This document shows, piece by piece, positions 14,904 through 22,767 of a stretch of 52,231 nucleotides of DNA. The position numbers and the translations under genes are program-made. Positions within the stretch are counted from its first letter, which is position 1. Each line of letters opens with the position of its first letter. Below the pieces are notes generated by a model that saw only the letters and a list, made by a program, of their open reading frames with translations, was not told the origin of the DNA and made no database searches. This DNA comes from Acholeplasma sp. CAG:878 (GTDB taxonomy: Bacteria > Bacillota_I > Bacilli_A > RF39 > UBA660): positions 77,239-129,469 of the forward strand of contig HF989914.1 of assembly GCA_000432255.1 (NCBI GenBank). The letters are read 5' to 3'.

Positions 14904-15471
14904 AAGTCACTTCCTTATATAATTCATCTACTTCTTCATATGTATATTTTGGTACGATTAAACTATTTTGAACTTTAAATAATAATTCCGATAATGTAAC
15001 CACATTTATATTATAAACTTCATAATTGGTATTAACATTTCTAATTAAATAATAATAGTCTCCTTTATAATCAAATGGATTATCTATTTTCAAATTATTA
15101 AAATACCAATTCTTATCATACTTTAAATTTCCACTTGCTTGAAACAATTTTACAACATGAACTCCGCCTCTATTAATTGCAACTACCCCATCTTTTATAG
15201 GTATTATATATTGCTTTTCTTTTATTTTTTTTAAGGTTGTTATTATTATTTCGTTGTTTTCTAATGGTTCTCTTTTTTCAAACTGTTTAAACGGTTTCTT
15301 TTTGTCATATATATCACTTAATATATTATGAAATAAACCAAAAACAAAAAAACAAACAACAAGCAAAATAATTAAATCTAAAATTTTTATTTCTACAAAT
15401 AGACTTAAAATAAGCATTAACAAAAAATATAATCCTAGAAATGTAAAAAAGAAGAAAAATTTATGTCGCAT
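14884..15471 (-). CDS. Two-TM membrane protein with a possible degenerate NERD-like domain
   Basis: 195 aa. Two transmembrane helices (about residues 5-27 and 30-50) precede a soluble cytoplasmic domain. In it 'PIKDGVVAINRGGVHVVKLF' and a later 'NPFDYKGDYYYL' recall the layout of NERD (nuclease-related) domains, but the catalytic E-x-K is not visible. It is translationally coupled to the downstream DUF2779 nuclease by a 20-nt overlap, so the two may work together, with this protein as a membrane partner. I do not recognise the family with confidence. Confidence 0.55.
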   Translation of the reverse strand: MRHKFFFFFTFLGLYFLLMLILSLFVEIKILDLIILLVVCFFVFGLFHNILSDIYDKKKPFKQFEKREPLENNEIIITTLKKIKEKQYIIPIKDGVVAINRGGVHVVKLFQASGNLKYDKNWYFNNLKIDNPFDYKGDYYYLIRNVNTNYEVYNINVVTLSELLFKVQNSLIVPKYTYEEVDELYKEVTYGNYKN

Positions 15472-15492
15472 ACAACCACCATTTATATTATA

Positions 15493-16173
15493 TCATATCA
15501 AACCATTTTCTTTAAAACTAAAATAGTTTTTTCCTATAATAATATGGTCTAGTAATTTTACTCCTAAATATTCTCCTATATCCTTTAATTGTTTAGTTAA
15601 ATTTATATCATTTTCACTTGGTTCATTACTTCCAGATGGATGATTATGAATACATATAAAACTAGAAGCACTGCTTAAATAAGCTTCCTTGAATATTTCT
15701 CTTGGATGAACTAAACTTTGGTTAATAGTTCCCATAAATAATAAATTTTCTTTGATAATGACACTTTTAGAATTTAAATATATACAATAAAAACATTCCT
15801 GTTTTTTATTTTTTAATTTATCTTTATAATAATTATATATATTTAAAGGATTTATTATTTTGATTTCTTTAATATTTTCAAATGTTTCATTTATTCTTTT
15901 TCCAAGCTCAATTGAAGCGATTAACTCAATTGCTTTTATTTTACCTATTCCTTTTATTTTTATTAATTCTTCTAAAGTAATATTATTTAAATTTTTAATA
16001 TCACCTATTTGTTTTAATAAATTGACAGCGATATTTTTAACTGAAACATTTTTAGTTCCTGTTTTTAAAATGATTGATAATAATTCTTCATTTGAAAGTG
16101 AATTACTACCACAATTTAATAATCTTTCTCTCGGCCTATCATTTAATGGTATATCTTTTATTTTGACATTCAT
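15493..16173 (-). CDS. radC: RadC/DUF2466 JAB-domain protein
   Basis: 226 aa. The N-terminal helix-hairpin-helix ('ELIKIKGIGKIKAIELIASI') and the C-terminal JAB/MPN metalloprotease-like domain with 'ICIHNHPSGSNEPSENDI' (HxH...S...D zinc site) are complete. Despite the name, a role in DNA repair is not established. It follows a SPOR-domain gene, reproducing the B. subtilis spoIIB-maf-radC neighbourhood without maf. Confidence 0.94.
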   Translation of the reverse strand: MNVKIKDIPLNDRPRERLLNCGSNSLSNEELLSIILKTGTKNVSVKNIAVNLLKQIGDIKNLNNITLEELIKIKGIGKIKAIELIASIELGKRINETFENIKEIKIINPLNIYNYYKDKLKNKKQECFYCIYLNSKSVIIKENLLFMGTINQSLVHPREIFKEAYLSSASSFICIHNHPSGSNEPSENDINLTKQLKDIGEYLGVKLLDHIIIGKNYFSFKENGLI

Positions 16174-16175
16174 AT

Positions 16176-16622
16176 CTAACTCCCTTCATATTTTTTTAAT
16201 ATCTGATTAATTACTTCTTTAATTGTATCCTTATCATCGGTTTCTTTTAAAATTTCATCTGTTTGTTTTAAAGTATTAGTAAAATCATTATTAGCACTTG
16301 TAATTGTTTTAATAATTGTTTCTATTTTTAAGTCAGTGTAGTAGTTTTGAATTTTTTTAATTATTTCACTATCTAAACTCATTCCAACATAAACATAGTA
16401 AAAACCATCTTTCATGGTGTAAACATAATAATTTAATTTTTTAGTATTATCTTTCATACTTTCTAAACTTGAATAAACACCTTGTTGAACTAAATAGATG
16501 GTTTCATTTTGTTTAAATGTCGGAATTACTTTAACAGTACTATCATATTGCCTTAACATAAAATTTGCTAATAAAAAACCGATTAATAAAGAAATTATTA
16601 TTGTTACAAAATATTTTTTCAT
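16176..16622 (-). CDS. Membrane-anchored SPOR-like protein (SpoIIB-like position)
   Basis: 148 aa from the ATG at 16620-16622 (SD AAGGTGA). An N-terminal transmembrane helix (about residues 3-22) is followed by a roughly 70-residue region with the SPOR pattern: 'YLVQQGVYSSLESMKDNT', then 'YYVYTMKDGFYYVYVGM' and 'KKIQNYYTDLKIETII'. SPOR domains bind denuded glycan at division septa. Its place upstream of radC matches spoIIB. The assignment rests on pattern and synteny, as the sequence is divergent. Confidence 0.6.
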   Translation of the reverse strand: MKKYFVTIIISLLIGFLLANFMLRQYDSTVKVIPTFKQNETIYLVQQGVYSSLESMKDNTKKLNYYVYTMKDGFYYVYVGMSLDSEIIKKIQNYYTDLKIETIIKTITSANNDFTNTLKQTDEILKETDDKDTIKEVINQILKKYEGS

Positions 16623-16674
16623 ACTCTTCACCTTAAAATAATTATACTTTACTAATCAGTTATATTTTGTCGAA

Positions 16675-18363
16675 TTATAAATCTAGTAATTCTTTTATCT
16701 TAACCATTATATCATTAACATGAATATCATACACTTCTTTTGTACTTCTTATATATAATTCAACTAAATCATTATTTATTTTTTTACCTATTGTTATTCT
16801 ATATGGAATTCCAATTAAATCCATATCATTAAATTTAACTCCAGCACGCTCATCTCTATCATCTAACAATACATCAATATTATTTCTATTTAAATCATTA
16901 TACAAAGCATTAGCAATTGCTTTTTGTTTATCATCTTCATTATTAATAATTACGATTGCTACTTTGAATGGGGCTACTGATACTGGCCATACTAATCCTA
17001 ATTCATCGTTATTTTGTTCGGCTAAAGCAGCCATAATTCTTCCTAATCCAATTCCATAACACCCCATGTATACTGGCTTTAATTCATTTTTATCGTCTAA
17101 ATAGTTTAAACCTAATTTACTAGAATATTTTGTTCCTAACTTGAACGTGTTTCCTACTTCAATTCCTCTTTGAAAGGTAAGCCTTCTTCCACAATTTGGA
17201 CATATGTCACCTTCTTTAACATTTTTAATATCGGCAGCTATTTCATATTTAAAATCTTGAACATTAACATTTTTAAAATGATAATTAGTTTGATTTGCTC
17301 CTACTATAAAATTGTATTTATATAATATATCTTGGTCAATTATAACTTTAATATTTAAACCAATTGGACCGGCAAAACCTACTTTAGCATTCGTAATTTC
17401 TTCGACTTCATTTACCTCGGCTAAACTAATCTCTTTGGCATTAAGTAGTTTTAATAATTTATTTTCATTAACTTCTCTATCACCACTAACTAGGCATGCA
17501 TAAAATTCATTATCTATTTTATATATCAATGTTTTAACAAATTTTGTTGGTTTTTCATGTAAAAATTTAGATACTTCTTCAATTGTTTTTGCATCCGGTG
17601 TGTATACTAATTCTCTAGTCTTTAATCTTTCTTCCTTTTCTTTATTTAAAACACAACTACTTACTTCAATATTTGATGAATAACCACAATCACATGTAAC
17701 TAATATATCTTCACCAATATTTGTTACAGCTTGAAACTCTTCAGATAAACTACCACCCATGACTCCTGTATCAGCTCTAACGATTCTATAATTCATCCCT
17801 AACCTATCAAAAATGTTTTTATAAGCGTCAAACATCTTTTTATAAGATTTATCTAGTCCTTCACTATCACAATCAAAACTATAAGCATCTTTCATAAAAA
17901 ACTCTCTTACCCTAATAAGTCCATACCTTGGTCTTGGTTCATCACGATATTTATTTCCAATTTGGTAAATATTAAATGGTAAATCTTTGTACGATTTTAC
18001 TTTCATTTTAGCTGCTTCAACAAAAAATTCTTCATGTGTTGGACCTAAAACTAAATTTCTATTTGCTCTATCTTTAAGAGAAAACATATCATGTCCAAAA
18101 TTTTCTCTTCTACCACTTTCTATATAAACATCTTCAGGCAATAAATTAGGCATCAATAATTCTAAAGCTCCCGCTTTATTCATTTCTTCTCTAATAATTT
18201 TTTCAATATTTTTAAATACTCTTAACCCTAATGGCATATACATATAAATACCATTTCCTATTTTTTTTACCATTCCACTTCTAACTAACAGATTACCACT
18301 TACAGTTTCTTCATCTTTAATATCTTCTCTAATAGTATAGAAATATTGTCCTTTTAATCTCAT
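16675..18363 (-). CDS. proS: Prolyl-tRNA synthetase
   Basis: 562-aa class II synthetase of the bacterial type. Motif 1 region 'GIYMYMPLGLRVFKNIEKII', motif 2 'RDEPRPRYGLIRVREFFMKD', motif 3 'GCYGIGLGRIMAALAEQ', an insertion (editing, YbaK-like) domain at about 220-390, and the C-terminal anticodon-binding domain ('VLLDDRDERAGVKFNDMDLIGIP', quoted as VLLDDRDERAGVKF). It charges tRNA-Pro. No T-box can fit in the 42 nt upstream, so it is probably expressed from the mutL unit. Confidence 0.97.
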   Translation of the reverse strand: MRLKGQYFYTIREDIKDEETVSGNLLVRSGMVKKIGNGIYMYMPLGLRVFKNIEKIIREEMNKAGALELLMPNLLPEDVYIESGRRENFGHDMFSLKDRANRNLVLGPTHEEFFVEAAKMKVKSYKDLPFNIYQIGNKYRDEPRPRYGLIRVREFFMKDAYSFDCDSEGLDKSYKKMFDAYKNIFDRLGMNYRIVRADTGVMGGSLSEEFQAVTNIGEDILVTCDCGYSSNIEVSSCVLNKEKEERLKTRELVYTPDAKTIEEVSKFLHEKPTKFVKTLIYKIDNEFYACLVSGDREVNENKLLKLLNAKEISLAEVNEVEEITNAKVGFAGPIGLNIKVIIDQDILYKYNFIVGANQTNYHFKNVNVQDFKYEIAADIKNVKEGDICPNCGRRLTFQRGIEVGNTFKLGTKYSSKLGLNYLDDKNELKPVYMGCYGIGLGRIMAALAEQNNDELGLVWPVSVAPFKVAIVIINNEDDKQKAIANALYNDLNRNNIDVLLDDRDERAGVKFNDMDLIGIPYRITIGKKINNDLVELYIRSTKEVYDIHVNDIMVKIKELLDL

Positions 18364-18405
18364 AAAGCCACCTCTTTCTAATTATATCACAAATACATAT
18401 AATAT

Positions 18406-20217
18406 TTAATTTATTTTTTCAAATCCACTTCTTTTAAATAATTTTTCTAAATCATAATTAGAATAATAAATAACTGTTGGTCTTCCATGTGGACAATTAA
18501 ATGGATTTTTACAACTCCTTAAATCATTTAATAAAGCATTCATCTCTTCAATACTAATATTTGTATTTGCTTTAATTGACATTTTACAAGCAACAGTTGC
18601 TGATACTCTATCGTTAAATTTTTCTAATGAAAAATCTTTTTCTTTATTGATAATCAAATCGATTATTTTGCTAATATTATCTTTTTCAAATCCTCTTGGT
18701 AACCATACAGGATGAGCTTTTATAATAATTGAATTAATACCAAATTCTTCTACTTCAAACCCCATTTTAACTAACAAATCTAAATTTTCTTTTAAAATTA
18801 TGTATTCATTATTAGAAAATTCCAAAGTAATAGGTACTAACAAATTAATATTTTTATTTACTGGTTCTTTTAGTTTATCTAAAACCATTTCATAATTAAT
18901 TCTCTCTTTAGCTGCATGTTGGTCAATTAAATACATTCCATCACTATTTTGAGCAATTATATAAGTTCCATGAACTAATCCAACTGCTTCCATTATAGGT
19001 AATCTATTTTCATCTTCAGATACAAATAATGGTTTTTCTTCAAAACTTTCTTTATAAGTAATTTCATTTTTTATTTCATTTTCGATAATTGGTAATTCTT
19101 CAATTTTCACTTGTTCATATTTTGGTTGGTTATATTCTATATCTAAATTACTTTTACTTTCGAAATTTGTTTCTATATAAGTGTTTTTAGGTTCTACGAA
19201 GTCATTTTTCGGCTCGAAGAAGGTAACCATTAATATTTGCTTTTTTAATGTTTCTTTAATTAAATAACTAATTAAACTAGTTAATTCTTCCATTTTACTA
19301 AATTTAATATCCATTTTTGTTGGATGTATATTAACATCGATTAAAATTGGGTCAACTGAAATATTTATAACTACAATAGGATACCTATCGTCAGGTTTAT
19401 ATGAGTGGTAGCTATCATTTATTACTCTATTTAATTCAGTATTTCTTACAACTCTATTGTTAACTAAAGTTATTATATGGTTTCTATTTGATCTATTAAC
19501 TTCTGGTTTGCTAATATAACCACTTATTACATAGTCATCATCCTCGCCATTTATTTCTAACATTTTTTTTGCTACTTCAATTCCATATATATCACTAATT
19601 GTTTTTAATAAGTTACCTCTTCCATCAGTTTTTAAAATAGTATTGTTATTATTTATGAGTGTAAATCTAATATTAGGATAAGATAGAGCTATTTTATTCA
19701 TATATTCAGTAATACTGGCAAGCTCTGTATATAAACTTTTCAAATACTTTAATCTAGCTGGTGTGTTGTAAAAAAGGTCTTTTACTTCTATTATAGTTCC
19801 TTTAATTGCCTCACAAGGACCAACATTTATTAACTTACCACCTTTAATATTTACACTTGTTCCAATATTAGAAGAACAAGTTTTTAAGTTTATTTCACTA
19901 ACACTTGCTATACTAGCTAGTGCTTCTCCTCTAAAACCTAATGTATTAATATGATATAAATCATATTCACTTATTAATTTACTTGTAGCATGTCTACTAA
20001 AAGCATTAACAGCATCTTCCTTATCCATACCATAACCATTATCAATAACTTTTATTGATTTAGTTCCTGCTTCTATTAATTCTACTTTTATTTCGCTACT
20101 TCCAGCATCAATACTATTTTCAACTAATTCTTTAACAACTGATGCACATCTTTCAACTACCTCACCAGCTGCTATTTTATTGGCAAGAATTTCATCCATT
20201 ATTTTTATTTTACTCAT
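18406..20217 (-). CDS. mutL: DNA mismatch repair protein MutL
   Basis: 603 aa from the ATG at 20215-20217 (MSKIKIMDEILANKIAAGEV; SD AGGTGG). GHKL ATPase motifs are all present: 'ELVENSIDAG', 'DNGYGM', 'TLGFRGEALASI'. The 'YNTPARLKYLK' segment of the N-terminal domain is conserved. The C-terminal domain keeps the endonuclease motif DQHAxxERxxxE ('IDQHAAKERINYE') and the 'NCPHGRPTVIYY' metal motif, as in MutL proteins of bacteria without MutH. The acidic linker (about 340-400) is unusually rich in Glu. mutS, the usual neighbour, is not within the window. Confidence 0.96.
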   Translation of the reverse strand: MSKIKIMDEILANKIAAGEVVERCASVVKELVENSIDAGSSEIKVELIEAGTKSIKVIDNGYGMDKEDAVNAFSRHATSKLISEYDLYHINTLGFRGEALASIASVSEINLKTCSSNIGTSVNIKGGKLINVGPCEAIKGTIIEVKDLFYNTPARLKYLKSLYTELASITEYMNKIALSYPNIRFTLINNNNTILKTDGRGNLLKTISDIYGIEVAKKMLEINGEDDDYVISGYISKPEVNRSNRNHIITLVNNRVVRNTELNRVINDSYHSYKPDDRYPIVVINISVDPILIDVNIHPTKMDIKFSKMEELTSLISYLIKETLKKQILMVTFFEPKNDFVEPKNTYIETNFESKSNLDIEYNQPKYEQVKIEELPIIENEIKNEITYKESFEEKPLFVSEDENRLPIMEAVGLVHGTYIIAQNSDGMYLIDQHAAKERINYEMVLDKLKEPVNKNINLLVPITLEFSNNEYIILKENLDLLVKMGFEVEEFGINSIIIKAHPVWLPRGFEKDNISKIIDLIINKEKDFSLEKFNDRVSATVACKMSIKANTNISIEEMNALLNDLRSCKNPFNCPHGRPTVIYYSNYDLEKLFKRSGFEKIN

Positions 20218-20283
20218 AAAAACCACCTAGAATAATTATACTTTTTATTTTAAATTAAAGCAAGAAAAAGTATTATATATATT

Positions 20284-20313
20284 ACAAAAAAACCAAACTA
20301 CAAGAGTTTGGTT
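20284..20313 (-). terminator. tRNA-Met terminator
   Basis: Minus-strand AACCAAACT / AGTTTGGTT perfect 9-bp stem followed by seven Ts, 12 nt after the tRNA 3' end. Confidence 0.85.
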
Positions 20314-20324
20314 AAATGCCTAAT

Positions 20325-20401
20325 TGGTAGCGAGAGAGAGATTTGAACTCCCGACTTTCTGGGTATGAACCAGACGTTCTAGCCAACTGAACTACCTCGC
20401 C
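20325..20401 (-). tRNA. tRNA-Met (anticodon CAT), elongator type
   Basis: The 77-nt gene with encoded CCA folds as a cloverleaf: acceptor GGCGAGG/TCTCGCT (a G-U pair at 1-72), D arm GTTC...GAAC, anticodon stem TCTGG/CCAGA with loop TTCATAC, and T arm GGGAG-TTCAAAT-CTCTC. It closely resembles the B. subtilis elongator tRNA-Met. A CAT tRNA could in principle be tRNA-Ile2 (lysidine) or initiator; the absence of the initiator GGG/CCC anticodon stem argues against the latter. Confidence 0.93.
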
Positions 20402-20419
20402 AAAAAAGTAAGCAATATA

Positions 20420-20448
20420 AATATAACATATTTATTTTACTTTTGCAA
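20420..20448 (-). promoter_or_regulatory. tRNA-Met promoter
   Basis: Minus-strand TTGCAA (20443-20448), 17-nt spacer, TATATT (20420-20425). The -35 box lies inside the last codons of tdk, so the tRNA has its own promoter within the tail of the upstream gene. Confidence 0.65.
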
Positions 20449-21060
20449 TACTTTTATTTTATTTTTTTCAAATATTTGGAAATCTTTTGAATATGGTAGT
20501 AAAACTTTATCTACAAAGCAATTACCACACATTGGTTCATATGTTTCATCCGCACCAATTACTACTACATCTCCCTCATATACATACTGATTATTTACTT
20601 TTCTAGCATTAAATCTTGCTTTCCTACCACATGAACAAATAGCCACTAATTCATTTAATGTGTCAGCAAATTCTAATAAAGCCTTACTACCCTCAAATAA
20701 TTCTCCTCTGAAATCAACTTTTAATCCATAACATATAACAGGTAAGTTTAATCTTTTAACTAAATAGAACAACTCTAAAACTTGAATTCTAGTTAAAAAT
20801 TGAGCCTCATCAACTATCAAACAAGTAATATCTTCATATTTTTTTAAATGCTCTATAAATGTTTCATTCTTTCCAATTGTAAAATCAGTTTCTCTTTCCA
20901 TTCCTATTCTTGATACTACTTTATCATTTCCTCTAGTATCTATTCTCGGTTTTGCTAAAACAGCGTGCATATTCTTAGAATTATATTTGTATACTGTTTC
21001 TATAACTTCAATTGTTTTTCCTGATGCCATCGCACCATAATTAAAATATAATTTTGCCAT
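20437..21060 (-). CDS. tdk: Thymidine kinase
   Basis: A 207-aa type II thymidine kinase. The P-loop is 'GAMASGKT' (residues 9-16), the Walker B-like motif 'CLIVDEAQFL', the lasso/thymidine-binding loop 'YGLKVDFRGELFEGS', and a structural zinc site with CxC ('CSCGRK') and a later CxxC ('CGNC'). It phosphorylates salvaged thymidine to dTMP. Gene starts 2 nt after the xer stop. Confidence 0.96.
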   Translation of the reverse strand: MAKLYFNYGAMASGKTIEVIETVYKYNSKNMHAVLAKPRIDTRGNDKVVSRIGMERETDFTIGKNETFIEHLKKYEDITCLIVDEAQFLTRIQVLELFYLVKRLNLPVICYGLKVDFRGELFEGSKALLEFADTLNELVAICSCGRKARFNARKVNNQYVYEGDVVVIGADETYEPMCGNCFVDKVLLPYSKDFQIFEKNKIKVLQK

Positions 21061-21062
21061 AA

Positions 21063-21929
21063 CTACCTCTTTGCTCTTGGATGATTATCCAAATATGTCT
21101 TTCTTAAATGTTCAATTGATACATGAGTATAGATTCCAGTCGTTGCTATACTTTCATGCCCTAATAAATCTTGAACACTTTTTAAATCTGCTCCATTATT
21201 TAATAAATGGGTTGCAAACGTATGCCTTAAAGTATGTGGTGAGATTTTAAACTTTAAAGCACTTTTCTTTACAATATTATCAATTATATACCTAACTCCC
21301 CTATCAGTTAAAGTATTTTTGTTATTATTTACAAATAAATACTCACAATCTGTATCTCTTTTATTTAAATACTTTACTATAAGTTCATAAGCTTTATTAC
21401 CAAATAAAACTATTCTCTCTTTATTACCTTTTCCTAAAATTATTATTTTTTTATTTAATAAATCTATATCACTTAATTTAATATTAACAAGTTCACTAAC
21501 ACGAACTCCAGTTGAGTATAAAAGTTCTAAAATTAAAGCATTTCTTAAACCTAAAAATGTACTTTGATTAGGTATTTCTAATATTTCTTCTAACTCGTTA
21601 TAGTTTAAATACTTAGGTAATTTTTGTGGGATTTTAGGATTGGATATCAATTTCATTGGATTTTCTTTTATATAATTTTCTTTTAATAAATACTTGAAAT
21701 AACTTCTAAGTGTACTTATATGCCTTGCAATTGATTTATTAGAAAATTTTAAATTATACAAATAATTTAGGTAACTTCTAATCAAATTATAGTCTATATT
21801 AATTATATTGTTTTCATCTAAATACATATAAAATGCTAATAAATCCTCATTGTAACTTTTAATAGTATAATTTGAATAACCTTTTTCATTAATTAAATAA
21901 TCTAAAAATTCATTTATATAATTTTTCAT
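21063..21929 (-). CDS. xerC: Tyrosine recombinase XerC/XerD
   Basis: 288 aa, complete. The SAM-like N-terminal core-binding domain ('FLDYLINEKGYSNYTIKSYN') is followed by the catalytic domain with all residues: R in 'STGVRVSELVNI', K in 'GKGNKERIV', HxxR in 'SPHTLRHTFATH', H in 'LLGHESIATT' and the nucleophile Y in 'GIYTHVS'. It resolves chromosome dimers at dif. Position after topA matches B. subtilis codV (the XerC equivalent), but XerC and XerD cannot be told apart on sequence alone. Its ATG overlaps the stop of the upstream gene (ATGA). Confidence 0.92.
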   Translation of the reverse strand: MKNYINEFLDYLINEKGYSNYTIKSYNEDLLAFYMYLDENNIINIDYNLIRSYLNYLYNLKFSNKSIARHISTLRSYFKYLLKENYIKENPMKLISNPKIPQKLPKYLNYNELEEILEIPNQSTFLGLRNALILELLYSTGVRVSELVNIKLSDIDLLNKKIIILGKGNKERIVLFGNKAYELIVKYLNKRDTDCEYLFVNNNKNTLTDRGVRYIIDNIVKKSALKFKISPHTLRHTFATHLLNNGADLKSVQDLLGHESIATTGIYTHVSIEHLRKTYLDNHPRAKR

Positions 21930-22726
21930 CTAGCATTACCATCAAATATAGACACACCTAAATCTGTTAATTCATCTAAATCGTATGGAATATCATCAAT
22001 GGGATATCTAACTCCATCAACTAAAACAAATTCTCTTTCCTCCGGTTCTATAATGTCTTTTTTTATAGGTTTAGAAGCTTTTGGTAATACTTTTGAATCT
22101 AAATACTCTTTGTATAAAGCATCTGGTGTTTTTAGGAATTTATAAAGTGTTCTTGCATATTCATAACCCGCTGATAATAATCTTAATTTTTCATAATAAG
22201 TTTTAGAATTACTATTTAACCAACTTCTAACATTTCTTAAATTAGATTTAGTATCGTATTTTTCTTGTCTTATTAATCCTTTAATAAATGGCGTAAGTTG
22301 AAATTTTCCTTTTTTTATTTTAATATTTAAATCTTCATACATTTTAGGATTAACAAATCCATTTGTATCAATGCAAGCAACAACATTCATAACTTTTTTA
22401 CTTTTAATTGCTTCTCTTGCAACAATCAAGTTTTTTTTATATAAAACTCTTCTTTCTTTAAGTAAAAACTGTCCATCTTTTTCTACTGTATGTAATATAA
22501 CAATTCTTCCTCTAAACTGTTTACCAGTTCTTTTTATAACACTTTCTACATAATTATTATTTTTTAATAGAAATTCATTTATTTGTTTTTCGTATTTTTT
22601 TCTAACATCTTCTGATGAAGCAAAGTTTTTAATCGTATATTCATCAACTTCACTGTTGCTTCCACCAAACAAAGTTAAAGAAATTTTTCCTTCTTCATCT
22701 AATACTAATGATAAACTACTTTCCAT
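21926..22726 (-). CDS. Unknown protein between topA and xer, 266 aa
   Basis: Start chosen at the ATG at 22724-22726 (MESSLSLVLDEEGKISL) with SD AGGTGG; a longer frame has no SD. No family recognised. It has an N-terminal beta-rich part and a lysine-rich middle ('LKERRVLYKKNLIVAREAIK') and ends with an acidic 'YDLDELTDLGVSIFDGN'. No signal peptide or transmembrane segment, so cytoplasmic. It is tightly packed between topA and xer with a 4-nt overlap to xer, so it may act in DNA metabolism, but that is only a guess from position. Confidence 0.6.
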   Translation of the reverse strand: MESSLSLVLDEEGKISLTLFGGSNSEVDEYTIKNFASSEDVRKKYEKQINEFLLKNNNYVESVIKRTGKQFRGRIVILHTVEKDGQFLLKERRVLYKKNLIVAREAIKSKKVMNVVACIDTNGFVNPKMYEDLNIKIKKGKFQLTPFIKGLIRQEKYDTKSNLRNVRSWLNSNSKTYYEKLRLLSAGYEYARTLYKFLKTPDALYKEYLDSKVLPKASKPIKKDIIEPEEREFVLVDGVRYPIDDIPYDLDELTDLGVSIFDGNAR

Positions 22727-22767
22727 AAAACCACCTAGAATTATTTTACCAAAAAAAAAAGAAATTA

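Noticed and set aside
16675..20217. T-box or other amino-acid riboswitch before proS
   Set aside because: Only 42 nt separate mutL and proS, too little for a T-box.
20325..20401. tRNA-Met gene as the integration site of the element
   Set aside because: The tRNA is intact with its own terminator, and no duplicated tRNA end occurs; the true site is in ftsW.
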